Source: Geomonas sp. Red32 | GTDB lineage: Bacteria; Desulfobacterota; Desulfuromonadia; Geobacterales; Geobacteraceae | Direction: 5' to 3' | DNA: 64,000 nt | NCBI RefSeq assembly: GCF_023652955.1 | Contig: NZ_JAKLOY010000001.1 | Location: 868,001-932,000 of the forward strand | In this document: in pieces, positions 24,477-36,238 of the stretch | How the letters are laid out: each line of letters begins with the position of its first letter | How positions within the stretch are numbered: position 1 is the stretch's first letter | The notes under the pieces: model-generated | The model's input: only the letters and a program-made list of their open reading frames with translations | Databases searched by the model: none | What the model was told of the DNA's origin: nothing | Program-made: the position numbers and the translations under genes

Positions 24477-26717
24477 ATGACCCGCTTCTCCCGATCCATA
24501 TCGTTCTCCATCATGGCGATGGTGCTCACGGTGGTCACCGTCACCATGATCGCCGCGAGCTGCGTCTACTTCGTGCGGGAGCACGACGTCCGGTACGAGC
24601 GTCTCCAAAAGGAACTGAACGGCGCCGCCGCACAGCTCGCCTCCGGGCTGGCGGTCCCGGTCTGGAACTTCGACGACTACCAGATCGACCTCTTTCTGGA
24701 CGGTTTCATGCACGATGCAACGGTGGCCTACATCGAGCTCGACGCGGAAGGGCAGCGTTTTTTGCGGGGACGCGGCGAAGGGTGGGAGGCGATCCGCGCC
24801 ATCCCCGCCTCCACCAACCACGTCATCGAGGTACGGCGGCCGGTGGTCTTCGGCGGCAAGGAGATCGGCCGCATCCGGATCGCCTACACCCAGCGCTACA
24901 TCCGTGAGGAGCTCTTCCGCAATACCGGGATCATGCTGGCGGTCATCCTCGTCCTCGATCTCGCCATCTGCGCGAGCCTTTATCTCATTCTCTCCCGATG
25001 GCTCCTCACCCCACTGGCGCTGCTCGACCAGTTCGCCGGCACCGTCATCGCCGGCGGCGACCACCGCTCCGTCCTCCCCCAGGCGAAGTTCCATGGTGAG
25101 CTCGGCACCCTGCGCGACTCGCTGGTTTCCATGGTCGATACCCTCGCCACCCGTTACCTCGAGAAGCAGCACGCCGAGGAGGCCCTGAGGGAGAGCGAGA
25201 ACCGGCTTCAGCAGTTGAGCGACAACCTCTCGGACAGCGTGGTCTACCAGGTGGACTGCGGCGTAAGCGGCGAGACGCGCCGGTTCACCTACCTGAGCGC
25301 CGGGATCGAGCGCCTGCACGGGGTGAGCGCCGAGGCGGTCATGGCCGACCCCGGGATCCTCTACCGGCAGATCCACGAGGGGGACCGGGAGAGGGTCGCC
25401 AAGGCCGAGGCGGAAGCCATCGTCTCCCTGGAAACCTTCAGGCTGGAGATCCGGCTGCATTCCTCCGATGGTGCCAGCCGCTGGCTCCTCCTCACCAGCA
25501 CCCCGCACCGCGACCGGCGCGGCCATGTCATCCTCGACGGCATCGAGATCGACGTCACCGAGCGCAGACAGCTGGAAGAACAGCTCCAGCAAGCCCAGAA
25601 GATGGAATCGGTGGGGAGGCTCGCCGGAGGGGTGGCCCACGATTTCAACAACATGCTCGGGGTGATCCTGGGCGCCGTGCACCTTTCGCTCGCCAAGGGG
25701 GCGGAGGGGGATATCAGGCACAACCTCATGATGATCCAGCAGGCGGCCGAACGGTCGAGCAACATCACCCGGCAGCTTTTGGCCTTCTCCCGCAAGCAGG
25801 TCATCGTCCCCAAGCCGGTCAACCTGAACACGTTCATCCTGGAATCGGTCAAGAACCTGGGGAGGCTCATCGGGGAGGACGTCAAGCTCGTCTTCCGCCC
25901 CTCGGTGGAGCTCTGGAACGTGCTGATCGATCCCTCCCAGGTGGACCAGATCCTGATGAACCTGTCGGTGAACGCCCGCGACGCCATGCCCAACGGGGGG
26001 ACGTTGACCATCGAGACCGCCAACGTCCGGATCGACGGCGATTACAGCCACTTCCACCCCGACGCCGCCCCGGGCGACTACATCCAGCTCAGCATCAGCG
26101 ACACCGGTTGCGGCATGAACGAGGAGATCCGGGAGCATATCTTCGAGCCGTTCTTCACCACCAAGGGGGTCGGGAAGGGGACCGGCCTCGGGCTCGCCAT
26201 GGTGTACGGGATCGTCACCCAGAATAACGGCTTCCTCAACTGCTACAGCGAGCCGGGACAGGGGAGCGTCTTCAGGCTGTACCTTCCCCGTCTGCAACAG
26301 GAGGTGGCCGGCGACCGTGCCCCCGCCCAGGTGGCCCGTAACGGCAGCGGCACCATCTTGCTGGTAGAGGACGAGGAGATGCTGTTGTGGGCGACTACCA
26401 GGATGCTGGAGGATCTCGGCTACGTGGTGGTGCAGGCGAGCAGTCCCGGCCAGGCGCTGAAGCTCTGCGAAGAGGGCACCGCCTTCGACCTCGTGCTGAC
26501 CGACGTGGTGATGCCCGGGATCAACGGGCGTGAGATGGCGGAACGGATCAAAGAGATGAGGCCCGGGGTCAAGGTGCTCTTCATGTCCGGCTATACCGCC
26601 GACCTCGTCGCCCAGCGCGGCATCATAGAGGAGGGGATGCACTTCATCTCCAAGCCACTCGATCTGCAAAAGTTGAGCGAGATACTGCATGAATTGATGC
26701 AGAAGCCTCTACGGTAA
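24477..26717 (+). CDS. membrane hybrid sensor kinase, partner of the binding protein
   Basis: 746 residues. Membrane spans at about 10-31 and 150-175 enclose a 120-residue periplasmic domain ([20 protein letters not shown]...). A HAMP-like linker, PAS with PAC (about 240-365), HisKA ([20 protein letters not shown]), HATPase ([20 protein letters not shown]) and a receiver ([13 protein letters not shown]) follow. The 26 bp gap to the preceding binding-protein gene suggests an operon and a ligand-sensing pair. Confidence 0.87.
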   Translation: MTRFSRSISFSIMAMVLTVVTVTMIAASCVYFVREHDVRYERLQKELNGAAAQLASGLAVPVWNFDDYQIDLFLDGFMHDATVAYIELDAEGQRFLRGRGEGWEAIRAIPASTNHVIEVRRPVVFGGKEIGRIRIAYTQRYIREELFRNTGIMLAVILVLDLAICASLYLILSRWLLTPLALLDQFAGTVIAGGDHRSVLPQAKFHGELGTLRDSLVSMVDTLATRYLEKQHAEEALRESENRLQQLSDNLSDSVVYQVDCGVSGETRRFTYLSAGIERLHGVSAEAVMADPGILYRQIHEGDRERVAKAEAEAIVSLETFRLEIRLHSSDGASRWLLLTSTPHRDRRGHVILDGIEIDVTERRQLEEQLQQAQKMESVGRLAGGVAHDFNNMLGVILGAVHLSLAKGAEGDIRHNLMMIQQAAERSSNITRQLLAFSRKQVIVPKPVNLNTFILESVKNLGRLIGEDVKLVFRPSVELWNVLIDPSQVDQILMNLSVNARDAMPNGGTLTIETANVRIDGDYSHFHPDAAPGDYIQLSISDTGCGMNEEIREHIFEPFFTTKGVGKGTGLGLAMVYGIVTQNNGFLNCYSEPGQGSVFRLYLPRLQQEVAGDRAPAQVARNGSGTILLVEDEEMLLWATTRMLEDLGYVVVQASSPGQALKLCEEGTAFDLVLTDVVMPGINGREMAERIKEMRPGVKVLFMSGYTADLVAQRGIIEEGMHFISKPLDLQKLSEILHELMQKPLR

Positions 26718-26750
26718 AAAACTCAAGAAACCTCTCCGGCATTCTCCGTT

Positions 26751-26768
26751 CCTTGACTCAGGTCAAGG
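26751..26768. promoter_or_regulatory. palindrome resembling a CRP/FNR-family site
   Basis: CCTTGAC-TCAG-GTCAAGG, perfect 7 bp arms with a 4 bp spacer; the TTGA-N6-TCAA core is the FNR-type layout. It is 220 bp upstream of the HPP gene. The remainder of 26718-26987 shows nothing I can support. Confidence 0.35.
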
Positions 26769-26987
26769 TTTCCCCCCCTCCCCTTCCCGTATCATCCCCT
26801 TCCCGGCTATCGGTTACGGACGACGCCCTCCTCGACCTCCCGCCGAGTTCTGCCACCGTGCGCGCCGGGCAGGACGGGTGACGCCCGCCTTTCGGGAAAC
26901 ACGCGTGCCGATGGCGGTTGCGGAGGGGGGACCTCCGGGTGCCGCCGCTCGGCAGGAATGATTCACTTGTGGCATTAAGGAGGGGAG

Positions 26988-27512
26988 ATGAAGACACGGC
27001 TGAAAAACGTTCCCATCAAGATGAAAGGCAGTCTGCGGGGGGCTCCCGAACCGGTGTCGATGAAATACGCGGTCTGGGGGCTGGTGAGCGGGATGAGCTC
27101 CATCCTCGCCATCTTCGCGATGACCCGCATGGCCGGATACCCTCTCCTGATCGGCTCCTTCGGCGCCTCCGCCGTCCTTTTATTCGGCGCCGACGAATCG
27201 CCGCTGGCCCAGCCCCGGAACCTGGTCGGCGGCCACCTCTTTTCCGCCCTGGTCGCGGTCGGCATCGTATCGCTCTTCGGCTCCACTCCGGAGGCGATCG
27301 CCTTCGCAGTCGGCATCGCCATCTTCGTCATGTATCTCACCCGCACCATCCATCCCCCGGGAGGGGCGACCGCCCTCATCGGCGTCCAGAGCCACGCGAC
27401 CGCCCATTTCGTGCTGGTCCCGGTGCTATCGGGATCGCTGGTACTGCTGGCGGTGGCGCTTTTCACCAACAACGTGGTGTACCACCGGCAGTACCCGAAG
27501 AACTGGCTGTAA
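26988..27512 (+). CDS. HPP-family integral membrane protein
   Basis: 174 residues with four hydrophobic spans and the family motif TRTIHPPGGATALIG (His-Pro-Pro), preceded by GSFGASAVLLFGADESPLAQPRNLVGGH. HPP proteins are small four-span membrane proteins; some have been linked to nitrite transport. AGGAGGGG precedes the ATG. It stands alone with a palindrome and the PFOR promoter downstream. Confidence 0.85.
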   Translation: MKTRLKNVPIKMKGSLRGAPEPVSMKYAVWGLVSGMSSILAIFAMTRMAGYPLLIGSFGASAVLLFGADESPLAQPRNLVGGHLFSALVAVGIVSLFGSTPEAIAFAVGIAIFVMYLTRTIHPPGGATALIGVQSHATAHFVLVPVLSGSLVLLAVALFTNNVVYHRQYPKNWL

Positions 27513-27607
27513 GCTTTCCTGCCGGATCCCCCTCCCCGCTCTTTAGCTTCCAAGCCCCCTGACCGCCAGGCCTCCCCAACCACACCCCTCTTGGCAGCCG
27601 CCGTCGG

Positions 27608-27633
27608 CGCCCGCACCGGTACCGGTGCGGGCG
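27608..27633. repeat. 26 bp perfect palindrome abutting the PFOR promoter
   Basis: Arms CGCCCGCACCGGT / ACCGGTGCGGGCG with no spacer, ending exactly one base before the -35 of the next promoter. It could be the stem of a terminator for the HPP gene (no T run follows) or an operator for PFOR. Confidence 0.5.
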
Positions 27634-27661
27634 TTGACATCGACTTGATATTAAATATAAT
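27634..27661 (+). promoter_or_regulatory. strong sigma-70 promoter for PFOR
   Basis: Perfect TTGACA at 27634-27639, a 16 bp spacer and perfect TATAAT at 27656-27661. Transcription would begin near 27668, about 30 nt before the ATG. Confidence 0.8.
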
Positions 27662-27676
27662 TAATCCTTCTTTTAA

Positions 27677-31414
<3,738 letters not shown>

Positions 31415-31451
31415 CCTCTCCTTCTTTCCCATTAGCTCAAATCCCTCTTCC

Positions 31452-31500
31452 CGCCCCCCCTCCCCTTCAAGGGGAGGGCTGGGGTGAGGATGGGGTCCTC
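31452..31500. repeat. REP-like GC-rich palindrome downstream of PFOR
   Basis: CCCCCTCCCCTTCAAGGGGAGGG followed by CTGGGGTGAGGATGGGGTCC, the same purine/pyrimidine-skewed style as the repeats at 33911-34019. It may act as a terminator. Confidence 0.5.
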
Positions 31501-31626
31501 TCCCCGCCCCTTCCTGTTCATCTTCTGCACACCCCCTGAATACCGCCTGCCCAGCGGCTGCTCATCCACCGGATTCTTCCTCATAGGACGTTCGAATAAA
31601 TTCAAACACTTGTTTAAAATTTTACT

Positions 31627-31643
31627 TCGGCACCATAGTTGCT
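31627..31643 (+). promoter_or_regulatory. sigma-54 promoter for the riboswitch-controlled RCC1 gene
   Basis: TCGGCAC-CATAG-TTGCT: GG and GC are 10 nt apart and the -12 TTGCT is a perfect consensus. It would start a transcript near 31654, giving a 630 nt leader before the ATG at 32284. Confidence 0.6.
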
Positions 31644-31653
31644 CTCTTCAAAG

Positions 31654-31935
31654 CTAAGAAAAAGTGTTAAAGATCCAGCAGTCACAGCCGAAAAGCTTGC
31701 CTATCTGTCAAAGGAATCCAGTATAAACCCGTTTTGACAGTGATGAACCAACCGGTAGGCCACCACGACTGACAGAGCCTTTTTCTACTGTCAGGGGCCA
31801 CGGATTCAGGCAGGCAGACACCCCGGCCAAGCCGGTAACATTGAAAGAGGAGGTGAAGAGAGGACCAGTTGTTCCGCTTCCCGGGAGGGAAGCAACCCGC
31901 TGGCTATGACAGAGGCGGGACAAGCAGTGTGATAA
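31654..31935 (+). other. unexplained leader segment before the riboswitch pair
   Basis: About 280 nt between the predicted sigma-54 start and the first aptamer. It contains an inverted repeat CTGACAG...CTGTCAG (about 31770-31795) with a T-rich loop, and a paired GCTTCCC-GGGAGGGAAGC hairpin near 31875-31895. No protein is convincing. It may be structured leader RNA or a separate small RNA. Confidence 0.35.
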
Positions 31936-32015
31936 CGATACTACTAAACCATCCGCGAGGATGGGACGGAAAGCCCATTGGGTCTCTCTGAGACAGCCGG
32001 GATGCCGAATTATCG
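31936..32015 (+). promoter_or_regulatory. GEMM-I riboswitch, cGAMP-type (first of tandem pair)
   Basis: Stem P1 CGATA/TATCG encloses ACTAAACCATCCGCGAGGAT, then GGGACGGAAAGCC, a P3 hairpin GGGTCTC...GAGAC and AGCCGGGATGCCGAA, the order of the GEMM-I (c-di-GMP-I) aptamer. By eye alignment to the Vibrio Vc2 aptamer, the ligand-contacting position 20 is A, the change that marks the cGAMP-selective subclass known from Geobacter. An overlapping terminator follows. Confidence 0.88.
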
Positions 32016-32048
32016 CCATGTGATGATTTTGCGGCACCCGGCTTTTTC
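31995..32048 (+). terminator. riboswitch-linked terminator, first copy
   Basis: AGCCGGGATGCCG (31995-32007), part of the aptamer, pairs with CGGCACCCGGCT (32032-32043), followed by TTTTT. Aptamer and terminator exclude each other, so ligand binding should permit read-through (ON switch). Confidence 0.8.
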
Positions 32049-32147
32049 GTTGGTGCATGGCGAGAAGTAGGAAAGGGGCGAAATCCTTTCCGGTGCATGG
32101 CACCGAGTCCGGATTGGCGGACCGGCGCCGTAATCCTTAGTGATAAT

Positions 32148-32226
32148 CGATAATACTAAACCATCCGCGAGGGTGGGACGGAAAGCCCATGGGTCTCTCC
32201 GAGACAGCCGGGTCGCCGAACTATCG
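32148..32226 (+). promoter_or_regulatory. GEMM-I riboswitch, cGAMP-type (second of tandem pair)
   Basis: Same aptamer core (ACTAAACCATCCGCGAGGGT, GGGACGGAAAGCC, GGTCTC-TCC-GAGAC, AGCCGGGTCGCCGAA) with P1 CGATA/TATCG and A at position 20. Unlike the first copy it is not followed by a complementary arm with a T run. Only a hairpin CCGCTTCC-GATTGA-GGAGGCGG lies before the AAGGAG ribosome-binding site of the RCC1 gene, so it may act on translation or be a helper. Confidence 0.85.
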
Positions 32227-32283
32227 CGATTTCTCCGCTTCCGATTGAGGAGGCGGACCTAATCAATCATTAAGGAGTCGGTC

Positions 32284-33486
32284 ATGTTGAGAATCAATGG
32301 GAAATCCTCGCAGGTAAGAAACTCTCTCCTCAAATGCGCGGCCCTGGCCGCCCTGACCGCCGGTGCCTTGTACGCCGGCTCCGGCCGCGCCTCCGCTGCC
32401 ACCGCCTGGTACGCCTCCGGGAGCAATCACACCCTGGTATTGAAAGCCGACGGTTCGGTCTGGGCGGTCGGCAAGAACAACTACGGCCAACTCGGCAACG
32501 GCACCACGAACTGGTGGAAAACCCAGGAACCGCAGCAGGTCAAAGGAATCAACGAAGTCGTAGCGGTTGCGGCTGGCGGCGGTCATTCGGTGGCGCTCAA
32601 AAAGGACGGGACTGTCTGGGGCTGGGGGTATAACGGTGCAGGCCAGCTCGGCCAGGGGTGCGGCGGCAACAGCTCCGTCCCCGTGCAGGTGCTCGGGCTC
32701 TCCCACATCAAGGCCATCGCCGCGGGGCAGAGCCACGTCGTGGCGCTGAAAGACGACGGCACCGTCTGGTCGCTCGGGAATAACCGGATCGGGCAGCTTG
32801 GCGACGGCTCCAAGGAAAAGTCGCGGGTTCCGGTGATGGCCAGCGGGCTCCACGACGTGGTGGCCATCGCCGCCGGCGGGTTCCACACCATGGCGCTCAA
32901 GGCGGACGGCACGGTCTGGAGCTGGGGCTACAGCGCCCAAGGTGCCCTCGGTACCGGCCGCGTCGCTGACAGCGGCACCGGCGTTCCCACCCTGGTGAGC
33001 GGCCTTTCCGGAATCAAGTCCATCGCCGCCGGATTGCACCACAGCGTGGCGCTCGCCAAGGACGGCAGAGCCTATGCCTGGGGGAGTAACGAGGCCAGCC
33101 AGCTCGGCGAAAACGGGACCGTGACGGCCAGTGCCCGCCCGGTGGCGGTAGCCGGGATCGATAACGTCGTCGACATCACCGCCAAAGCCAACCACACCAT
33201 CGCGCTGCGCGAAGACGGCTCGGTCTGGGCCTGGGGCGACAAGGGGGCCGGCGAATGGGGTAACGGCAACTCGATGAGCGGCAGCGATGTCCCGGTACGG
33301 ATGCACGGCGTGAGCGGCGCGACCAAAGTCGCCGCCGTGGTGAATCCGTCAACCGTCACCGCCCCTTCCGCCAACTTCCTCGCCCGCCTGCAGGAGCAGG
33401 AATCCGGCACCGCGCTCGCCAAGGAAGACACCACCGTCAAGGGTGACCTGGTAGCCATGTTCCTGGGCTCCATCGAAGCGAAGTGA
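32284..33486 (+). CDS. secreted RCC1-repeat protein
   Basis: 400 residues. A signal peptide (about residues 1-38, ending GSGRASAA) is followed by six or seven RCC1-type repeats of about 52 residues, each with the pattern HTLVLKADGSVWAVGKNNYGQLGNG or close variants. They would form a beta-propeller that usually mediates protein binding. No catalytic motif or anchor is seen. AAGGAG precedes the ATG. Expression is governed by the tandem cGAMP-type riboswitches upstream, and a PpcA-type cytochrome follows. A role at the cell surface under second-messenger control is inferred. Confidence 0.85.
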   Translation: MLRINGKSSQVRNSLLKCAALAALTAGALYAGSGRASAATAWYASGSNHTLVLKADGSVWAVGKNNYGQLGNGTTNWWKTQEPQQVKGINEVVAVAAGGGHSVALKKDGTVWGWGYNGAGQLGQGCGGNSSVPVQVLGLSHIKAIAAGQSHVVALKDDGTVWSLGNNRIGQLGDGSKEKSRVPVMASGLHDVVAIAAGGFHTMALKADGTVWSWGYSAQGALGTGRVADSGTGVPTLVSGLSGIKSIAAGLHHSVALAKDGRAYAWGSNEASQLGENGTVTASARPVAVAGIDNVVDITAKANHTIALREDGSVWAWGDKGAGEWGNGNSMSGSDVPVRMHGVSGATKVAAVVNPSTVTAPSANFLARLQEQESGTALAKEDTTVKGDLVAMFLGSIEAK

Positions 33487-33534
33487 TTATCTGTCCTCCC
33501 TCCCGGGGGGAGAGGGAATGTCCCGAGACCGGCG

Positions 33535-33580
33535 CCCTCTCCTTCCGGGAGAGGGTGTCCGAAGGCCGGGGTGAGGGTGC
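33535..33580. repeat. REP-like palindromic repeat
   Basis: CCCTCTCCTTCCGGGAGAGGGTGTCCGAAGGCC... shares its core with the copy at 17485-17530. It lies between the RCC1 gene and the PpcA-type cytochrome gene. Confidence 0.6.
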
Positions 33581-33631
33581 CGGGCTAAAGGCCGGTGAAT
33601 CTCGAAGTTGCCAACCAAAGGAGATGCAAAT

Positions 33632-33907
33632 ATGAAAAGGGAAGTTTTCTTGGCGATAGCGGCACTGGTACTGGCAGGAGCGGCTCACGCCGCGGAGGTG
33701 ATGGAGTTCCCGGCCTCCAAGGGGAAGGTTATCTTCCCGCACAAGAAGCACCAGGAGATGCTGAGGGACTGCACGAAGTGCCACGAGAAGGGACCGGGGA
33801 AGATCGCGGATCTTGGCCAGAAGTGGGCCCACAAGACCTGCCGGGGATGCCACCAGGAGCTCGGGAGAGGACCGACCGCCTGCACCGGCTGTCACCACAA
33901 GGACTAA
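33632..33907 (+). CDS. PpcA-family triheme periplasmic cytochrome c7
   Basis: 91 residues: a signal peptide (to AAHA) and a mature 70-residue protein with three CXXCH haem sites (CTKCH, CRGCH, CTGCH). The mature start (GKVIFPHKKHQEMLRDCTKCHEKGPGKI) follows the PpcA pattern, including the axial-ligand histidines in PHKKH. PpcA-type proteins carry electrons across the periplasm from inner-membrane quinol oxidases to outer-membrane conduits. ATG 33632 has GGAG 8 nt upstream. It converges on a porin-cytochrome operon, a fitting partner. Confidence 0.93.
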   Translation: MKREVFLAIAALVLAGAAHAAEVMEFPASKGKVIFPHKKHQEMLRDCTKCHEKGPGKIADLGQKWAHKTCRGCHQELGRGPTACTGCHHKD

Positions 33908-33910
33908 CGT

Positions 33911-34019
33911 TCCCCCTCCCCTTGAGGGAGGGGCAGGGGGTGGGGGAACTATCCACGGAGTGCCAGTGGCTGGCCTCCCCCCCACCCTGTCCCTCCCCCT
34001 CAGGTGGGGAGGGGAGGTA
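33911..34019. repeat. paired inverted REP elements (BIME-like) between convergent cytochrome genes
   Basis: CCCCTCCCCTTGAGGGAGGG with GGGGGTGGGGGAA in the first half, and the near-reverse complement CCCCCACCCTGTCCCTCCCC with GGTGGGGAGGGG in the second. The halves could fold together and stop transcription from both sides. Confidence 0.6.
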
Positions 34020-34026
34020 ACCCGGA

Positions 34027-34497
34027 TTATCTATGACACCTGACGCACTTCTCGTTGTTGGCGCGGCCGTGGCAGCGGTAGCAGCTGGTCGGGTCGACCT
34101 TGCCGTCGATCATGTGAACGGAAAGGTAATCGCCCCGGTGGATGAGCTCCCGGTCCGGCCGGTTCCCGAGGAAGACGGAGGGCTTGATCTCGCGCTCGTT
34201 GGCGTGACAGGTGTTGCAGAAGGAAGCCTTGTGGCAGATCTCGCAAAGCTTACCGTCCTGCGCCGCGTAGAACCGGTGCTGACGGATGAACTCGGTCGTG
34301 TGCTTGAAGGTGGTAGGCCCCTTGGCAACCCCCTTGATCTGGTCCTCGTGACACTCGACACAGTCGGGACGCCCTTCGCCCAGCGCCTCGGGGTGCCAGG
34401 CGGGGAGGCTTTCCTGCTTGGAGATCACGGCGCAGGCGCCGATGGTGAGCATGCCGCTCACCGCCACTACTATGCCGAAGAGCTTTGCGCCGGTCAT
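34027..34497 (-). CDS. pentaheme c-type cytochrome lipoprotein
   Basis: 156 residues from the ATG at 34497 (AGGAG upstream). The N terminus MTGAKLFGIVVAVSGMLTIGAC ends in a lipobox, so it is lipid-anchored. Five CXXCH motifs follow (CVECH, CEICH, CNTCH, CYRCH, CVRCH). The start overlaps the porin stop (ATGA), so the two are coupled, as in porin-cytochrome electron conduits of Geobacter. I infer that it is the inner-face haem partner of that porin. It is not an obvious OmaB or ExtA copy. Confidence 0.88.
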   Translation of the reverse strand: MTGAKLFGIVVAVSGMLTIGACAVISKQESLPAWHPEALGEGRPDCVECHEDQIKGVAKGPTTFKHTTEFIRQHRFYAAQDGKLCEICHKASFCNTCHANEREIKPSVFLGNRPDRELIHRGDYLSVHMIDGKVDPTSCYRCHGRANNEKCVRCHR

Positions 34498-35798
34498 TTG
34501 TTCGCTCCTTTGCTCTCTGAAATATAGTTGAAGGTCAACCGCACGAGCCCGCGCACGTCGTCGGTGGCCCACGGGTTCCTGCTGTAGCTGACTTCGCCGG
34601 ACAGCGCCAGGGCGGGGATGATCCGCCAGCCGGCCGAGGCGACCGCTTCGTAGGCGTTCTTGACCTGGTAGAGGCTCGACTTGAAGAGCTGGGCGATCCC
34701 GTCCACGCTCCCCTGGTACCGCCCGTTGTCATACATGCAGTATCCGCGGATCTCGTGGTACGAGTTGAACCCGGTGGCCCCTTCCACGCGATGGTAGGAA
34801 ACCCCGGGGCGGACCTTCTTGTCCAGGAAGTTCAGCCGGAGATCGGCGCCGTAACGGTTCGAGTCGCCGTTTAAGTTCTGGTCGATGCTGTCGCTTCGCT
34901 TGATGTGCCGGAAGTCGCCGGTGACGTCGACGGGGGCCGCCACGTTCCAGGTGACCGCCCCACCGTAGGACTTCACTTTACCGCCGAGGTCCGGGTTGAA
35001 GAGGGACCGCAGGTTGGAGGCGGAGAAATAATGCGCGAGATCGGCGTCGTTGTAAAGCCCGGACACGGTCACGTTCTTCAGCGGGAAGAGCTTCAGCTGG
35101 TAGCTCTGCTCGGCCATCCCGTCGGTGGAGGCATCGTAGGATCCGCGTCCGTTCAACTCGACGTGCTTCTCCGGACGGAGCCAGAAGTCTCCTCCCACGA
35201 GCTCGCGGTCGTACTTGTTGCCGGTGAGCGGCTCGTAGATGCCGCCCTTCTCGTGCACGCCGGAGATCCCGACCTCCAGGATGGAACCGTACGCGTAGCT
35301 CCCCCTGCCACCGGCGATGAAGCTCCCCTTGGTGTTGCTCCCCCGGTCGAGCTTCACCGGAGCCCCGGCAAAGGCGGAGAGGGCGAATCCCTTGGCCAGG
35401 TCGGTGCGGCCCGCCACCCCGTCCAGCTGTTCGGAGGCGATCCCCTCGTTGACCACGAAGCGCCCCGCCTTCAGATCGCCGTTGGCCCGGGCGAAGCGGT
35501 AGCGGAGGTAGCCATAGGAGAGCTCGCCGTCGTTTTTCTTCTCGCCGGTGCTCGAATCGCCCAGGTCCACCCGCTCCCACCCGTACAGGTGCAGCGAGAG
35601 GTTGCCGTCGGCCAGCTTGTCGACGTCGACCCCGGCGAACTGGGTAAACGGTGCCACGGTCTGCTTCTCGAAACCGGGAGTGGCCCGCTGCTCGAGGCGG
35701 AAGATGGAGGTGCCGTCGGCCTGGAAGTCGACCGCGAAGGCAAGCGAAGGTACAAGCGTAGTGAGTGCCAGCGCCGAGGTTAGCCCCTTTTTCTTCAT
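34494..35798 (-). CDS. outer-membrane beta-barrel porin of a porin-cytochrome module
   Basis: 434 residues from the ATG at 35798 (AAGGAG upstream). The signal peptide ends SLAFA, and the mature chain shows alternating amphipathic strands throughout (SYGYLRYRFA, SGEVSYSRNPW, GLVRLTFNYIS). It has no haem motif. It is translationally coupled to a pentaheme lipoprotein, which points to a conduit that passes electrons through the outer membrane. No extracellular cytochrome is in the same operon, but giant ones lie 7 kb away. A sigma-70 promoter precedes it. Confidence 0.82.
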   Translation of the reverse strand: MKKKGLTSALALTTLVPSLAFAVDFQADGTSIFRLEQRATPGFEKQTVAPFTQFAGVDVDKLADGNLSLHLYGWERVDLGDSSTGEKKNDGELSYGYLRYRFARANGDLKAGRFVVNEGIASEQLDGVAGRTDLAKGFALSAFAGAPVKLDRGSNTKGSFIAGGRGSYAYGSILEVGISGVHEKGGIYEPLTGNKYDRELVGGDFWLRPEKHVELNGRGSYDASTDGMAEQSYQLKLFPLKNVTVSGLYNDADLAHYFSASNLRSLFNPDLGGKVKSYGGAVTWNVAAPVDVTGDFRHIKRSDSIDQNLNGDSNRYGADLRLNFLDKKVRPGVSYHRVEGATGFNSYHEIRGYCMYDNGRYQGSVDGIAQLFKSSLYQVKNAYEAVASAGWRIIPALALSGEVSYSRNPWATDDVRGLVRLTFNYISESKGANK

Positions 35799-35845
35799 CT
35801 TGATACTCCTTGGACTGAAGGAATCGCGGTAGGAAGGTTTGAGAA

Positions 35846-35873
35846 ATTGTAACGGACAAACCGCGACTGTCAA
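35846..35873 (-). promoter_or_regulatory. sigma-70 promoter for the porin-cytochrome operon
   Basis: On the minus strand, perfect TTGACA, a 16 bp spacer (GTCGCGGTTTGTCCGT) and TACAAT. The start is near 35839, about 40 nt before the ATG. The divergent region 35874-36113 shows nothing else I can support. Confidence 0.7.
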
Positions 35874-36113
35874 AAAATTGGGGGCCGTTGGATCTGTAAC
35901 ATCCCTTATCCAAAGGAAAAAATTGTAGTTGCAGAAGTGGAAACGGGATTTGACATAGCTGCGCCGCTTTCATTCGAAGGCAGTTCCATATGATTAGTTA
36001 CTATTAATTTACCAGCAGTACCAGAGTTTGATCCGTTCTTTGACTATTTGAAAAACTGACTGTGTTTTTAGCTGCTTATGCCTGTACCACGAGGCGCTGA
36101 AAGTGCATGAAAT

Positions 36114-36141
36114 TTGCGGGATTCAGGACATACCGTATAAT
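36114..36141 (+). promoter_or_regulatory. sigma-70 promoter for the multiheme lipoprotein gene
   Basis: TTGCGG at 36114-36119, a 16 bp spacer and perfect TATAAT at 36136-36141. The start is predicted at 36147-36149, the 5' base of the structured leader. Confidence 0.65.
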
Positions 36142-36145
36142 GTCC

Positions 36146-36232
36146 CCATCGGCACCGGAAAAGGTGCAGTCTGAGACTGTCCAGCATTGCCTAAGGCCCG
36201 GACGAACCGGTCGAATCCCTGCCCCGATGGAG
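36146..36232 (+). promoter_or_regulatory. structured 5' leader sequestering the ribosome-binding site (unclassified)
   Basis: A 7 bp closing stem, CCATCGG (36146-36152) / CCGATGG (36224-36230), encloses a hairpin CACC-GGAAAA-GGTG, a hairpin CAGTC-TGA-GACTG and a conserved-looking loop with GGCCCGG and ACCGG. The 3' strand of the closing stem contains the first GG of the GGAG ribosome-binding site (36229-36232). Folding would therefore hide the site 6 nt before the ATG. It matches no riboswitch class I know. Confidence 0.45.
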
Positions 36233-36238
36233 TTGAAC

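Noticed and set aside
31853-31909. An 18-codon leader peptide (VKRGPVVPLPGREATRWL)
   Set aside because: Its GAGGAG touches the GTG with no spacing, and codon content does not support it.
31936-32226. The repeated riboswitch sequences (also at 37710-37993) as a CRISPR array or transposon ends
   Set aside because: There are only two copies per site, with full aptamer structure, terminators and placement in leaders. No spacer pattern or cas or transposase gene is present.
31936-32226. The GEMM-I aptamers as c-di-GMP-specific
   Set aside because: The aligned position 20 is A in all four copies, which marks the cGAMP-type subclass; ligand identity is still inferred.
36146-36232. A tRNA or tRNA-like gene in the cytochrome leader
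   Set aside because: A 7 bp acceptor-like stem and D-arm-like hairpin exist, but there is no 5 bp T stem next to the acceptor and no 7 nt anticodon loop.
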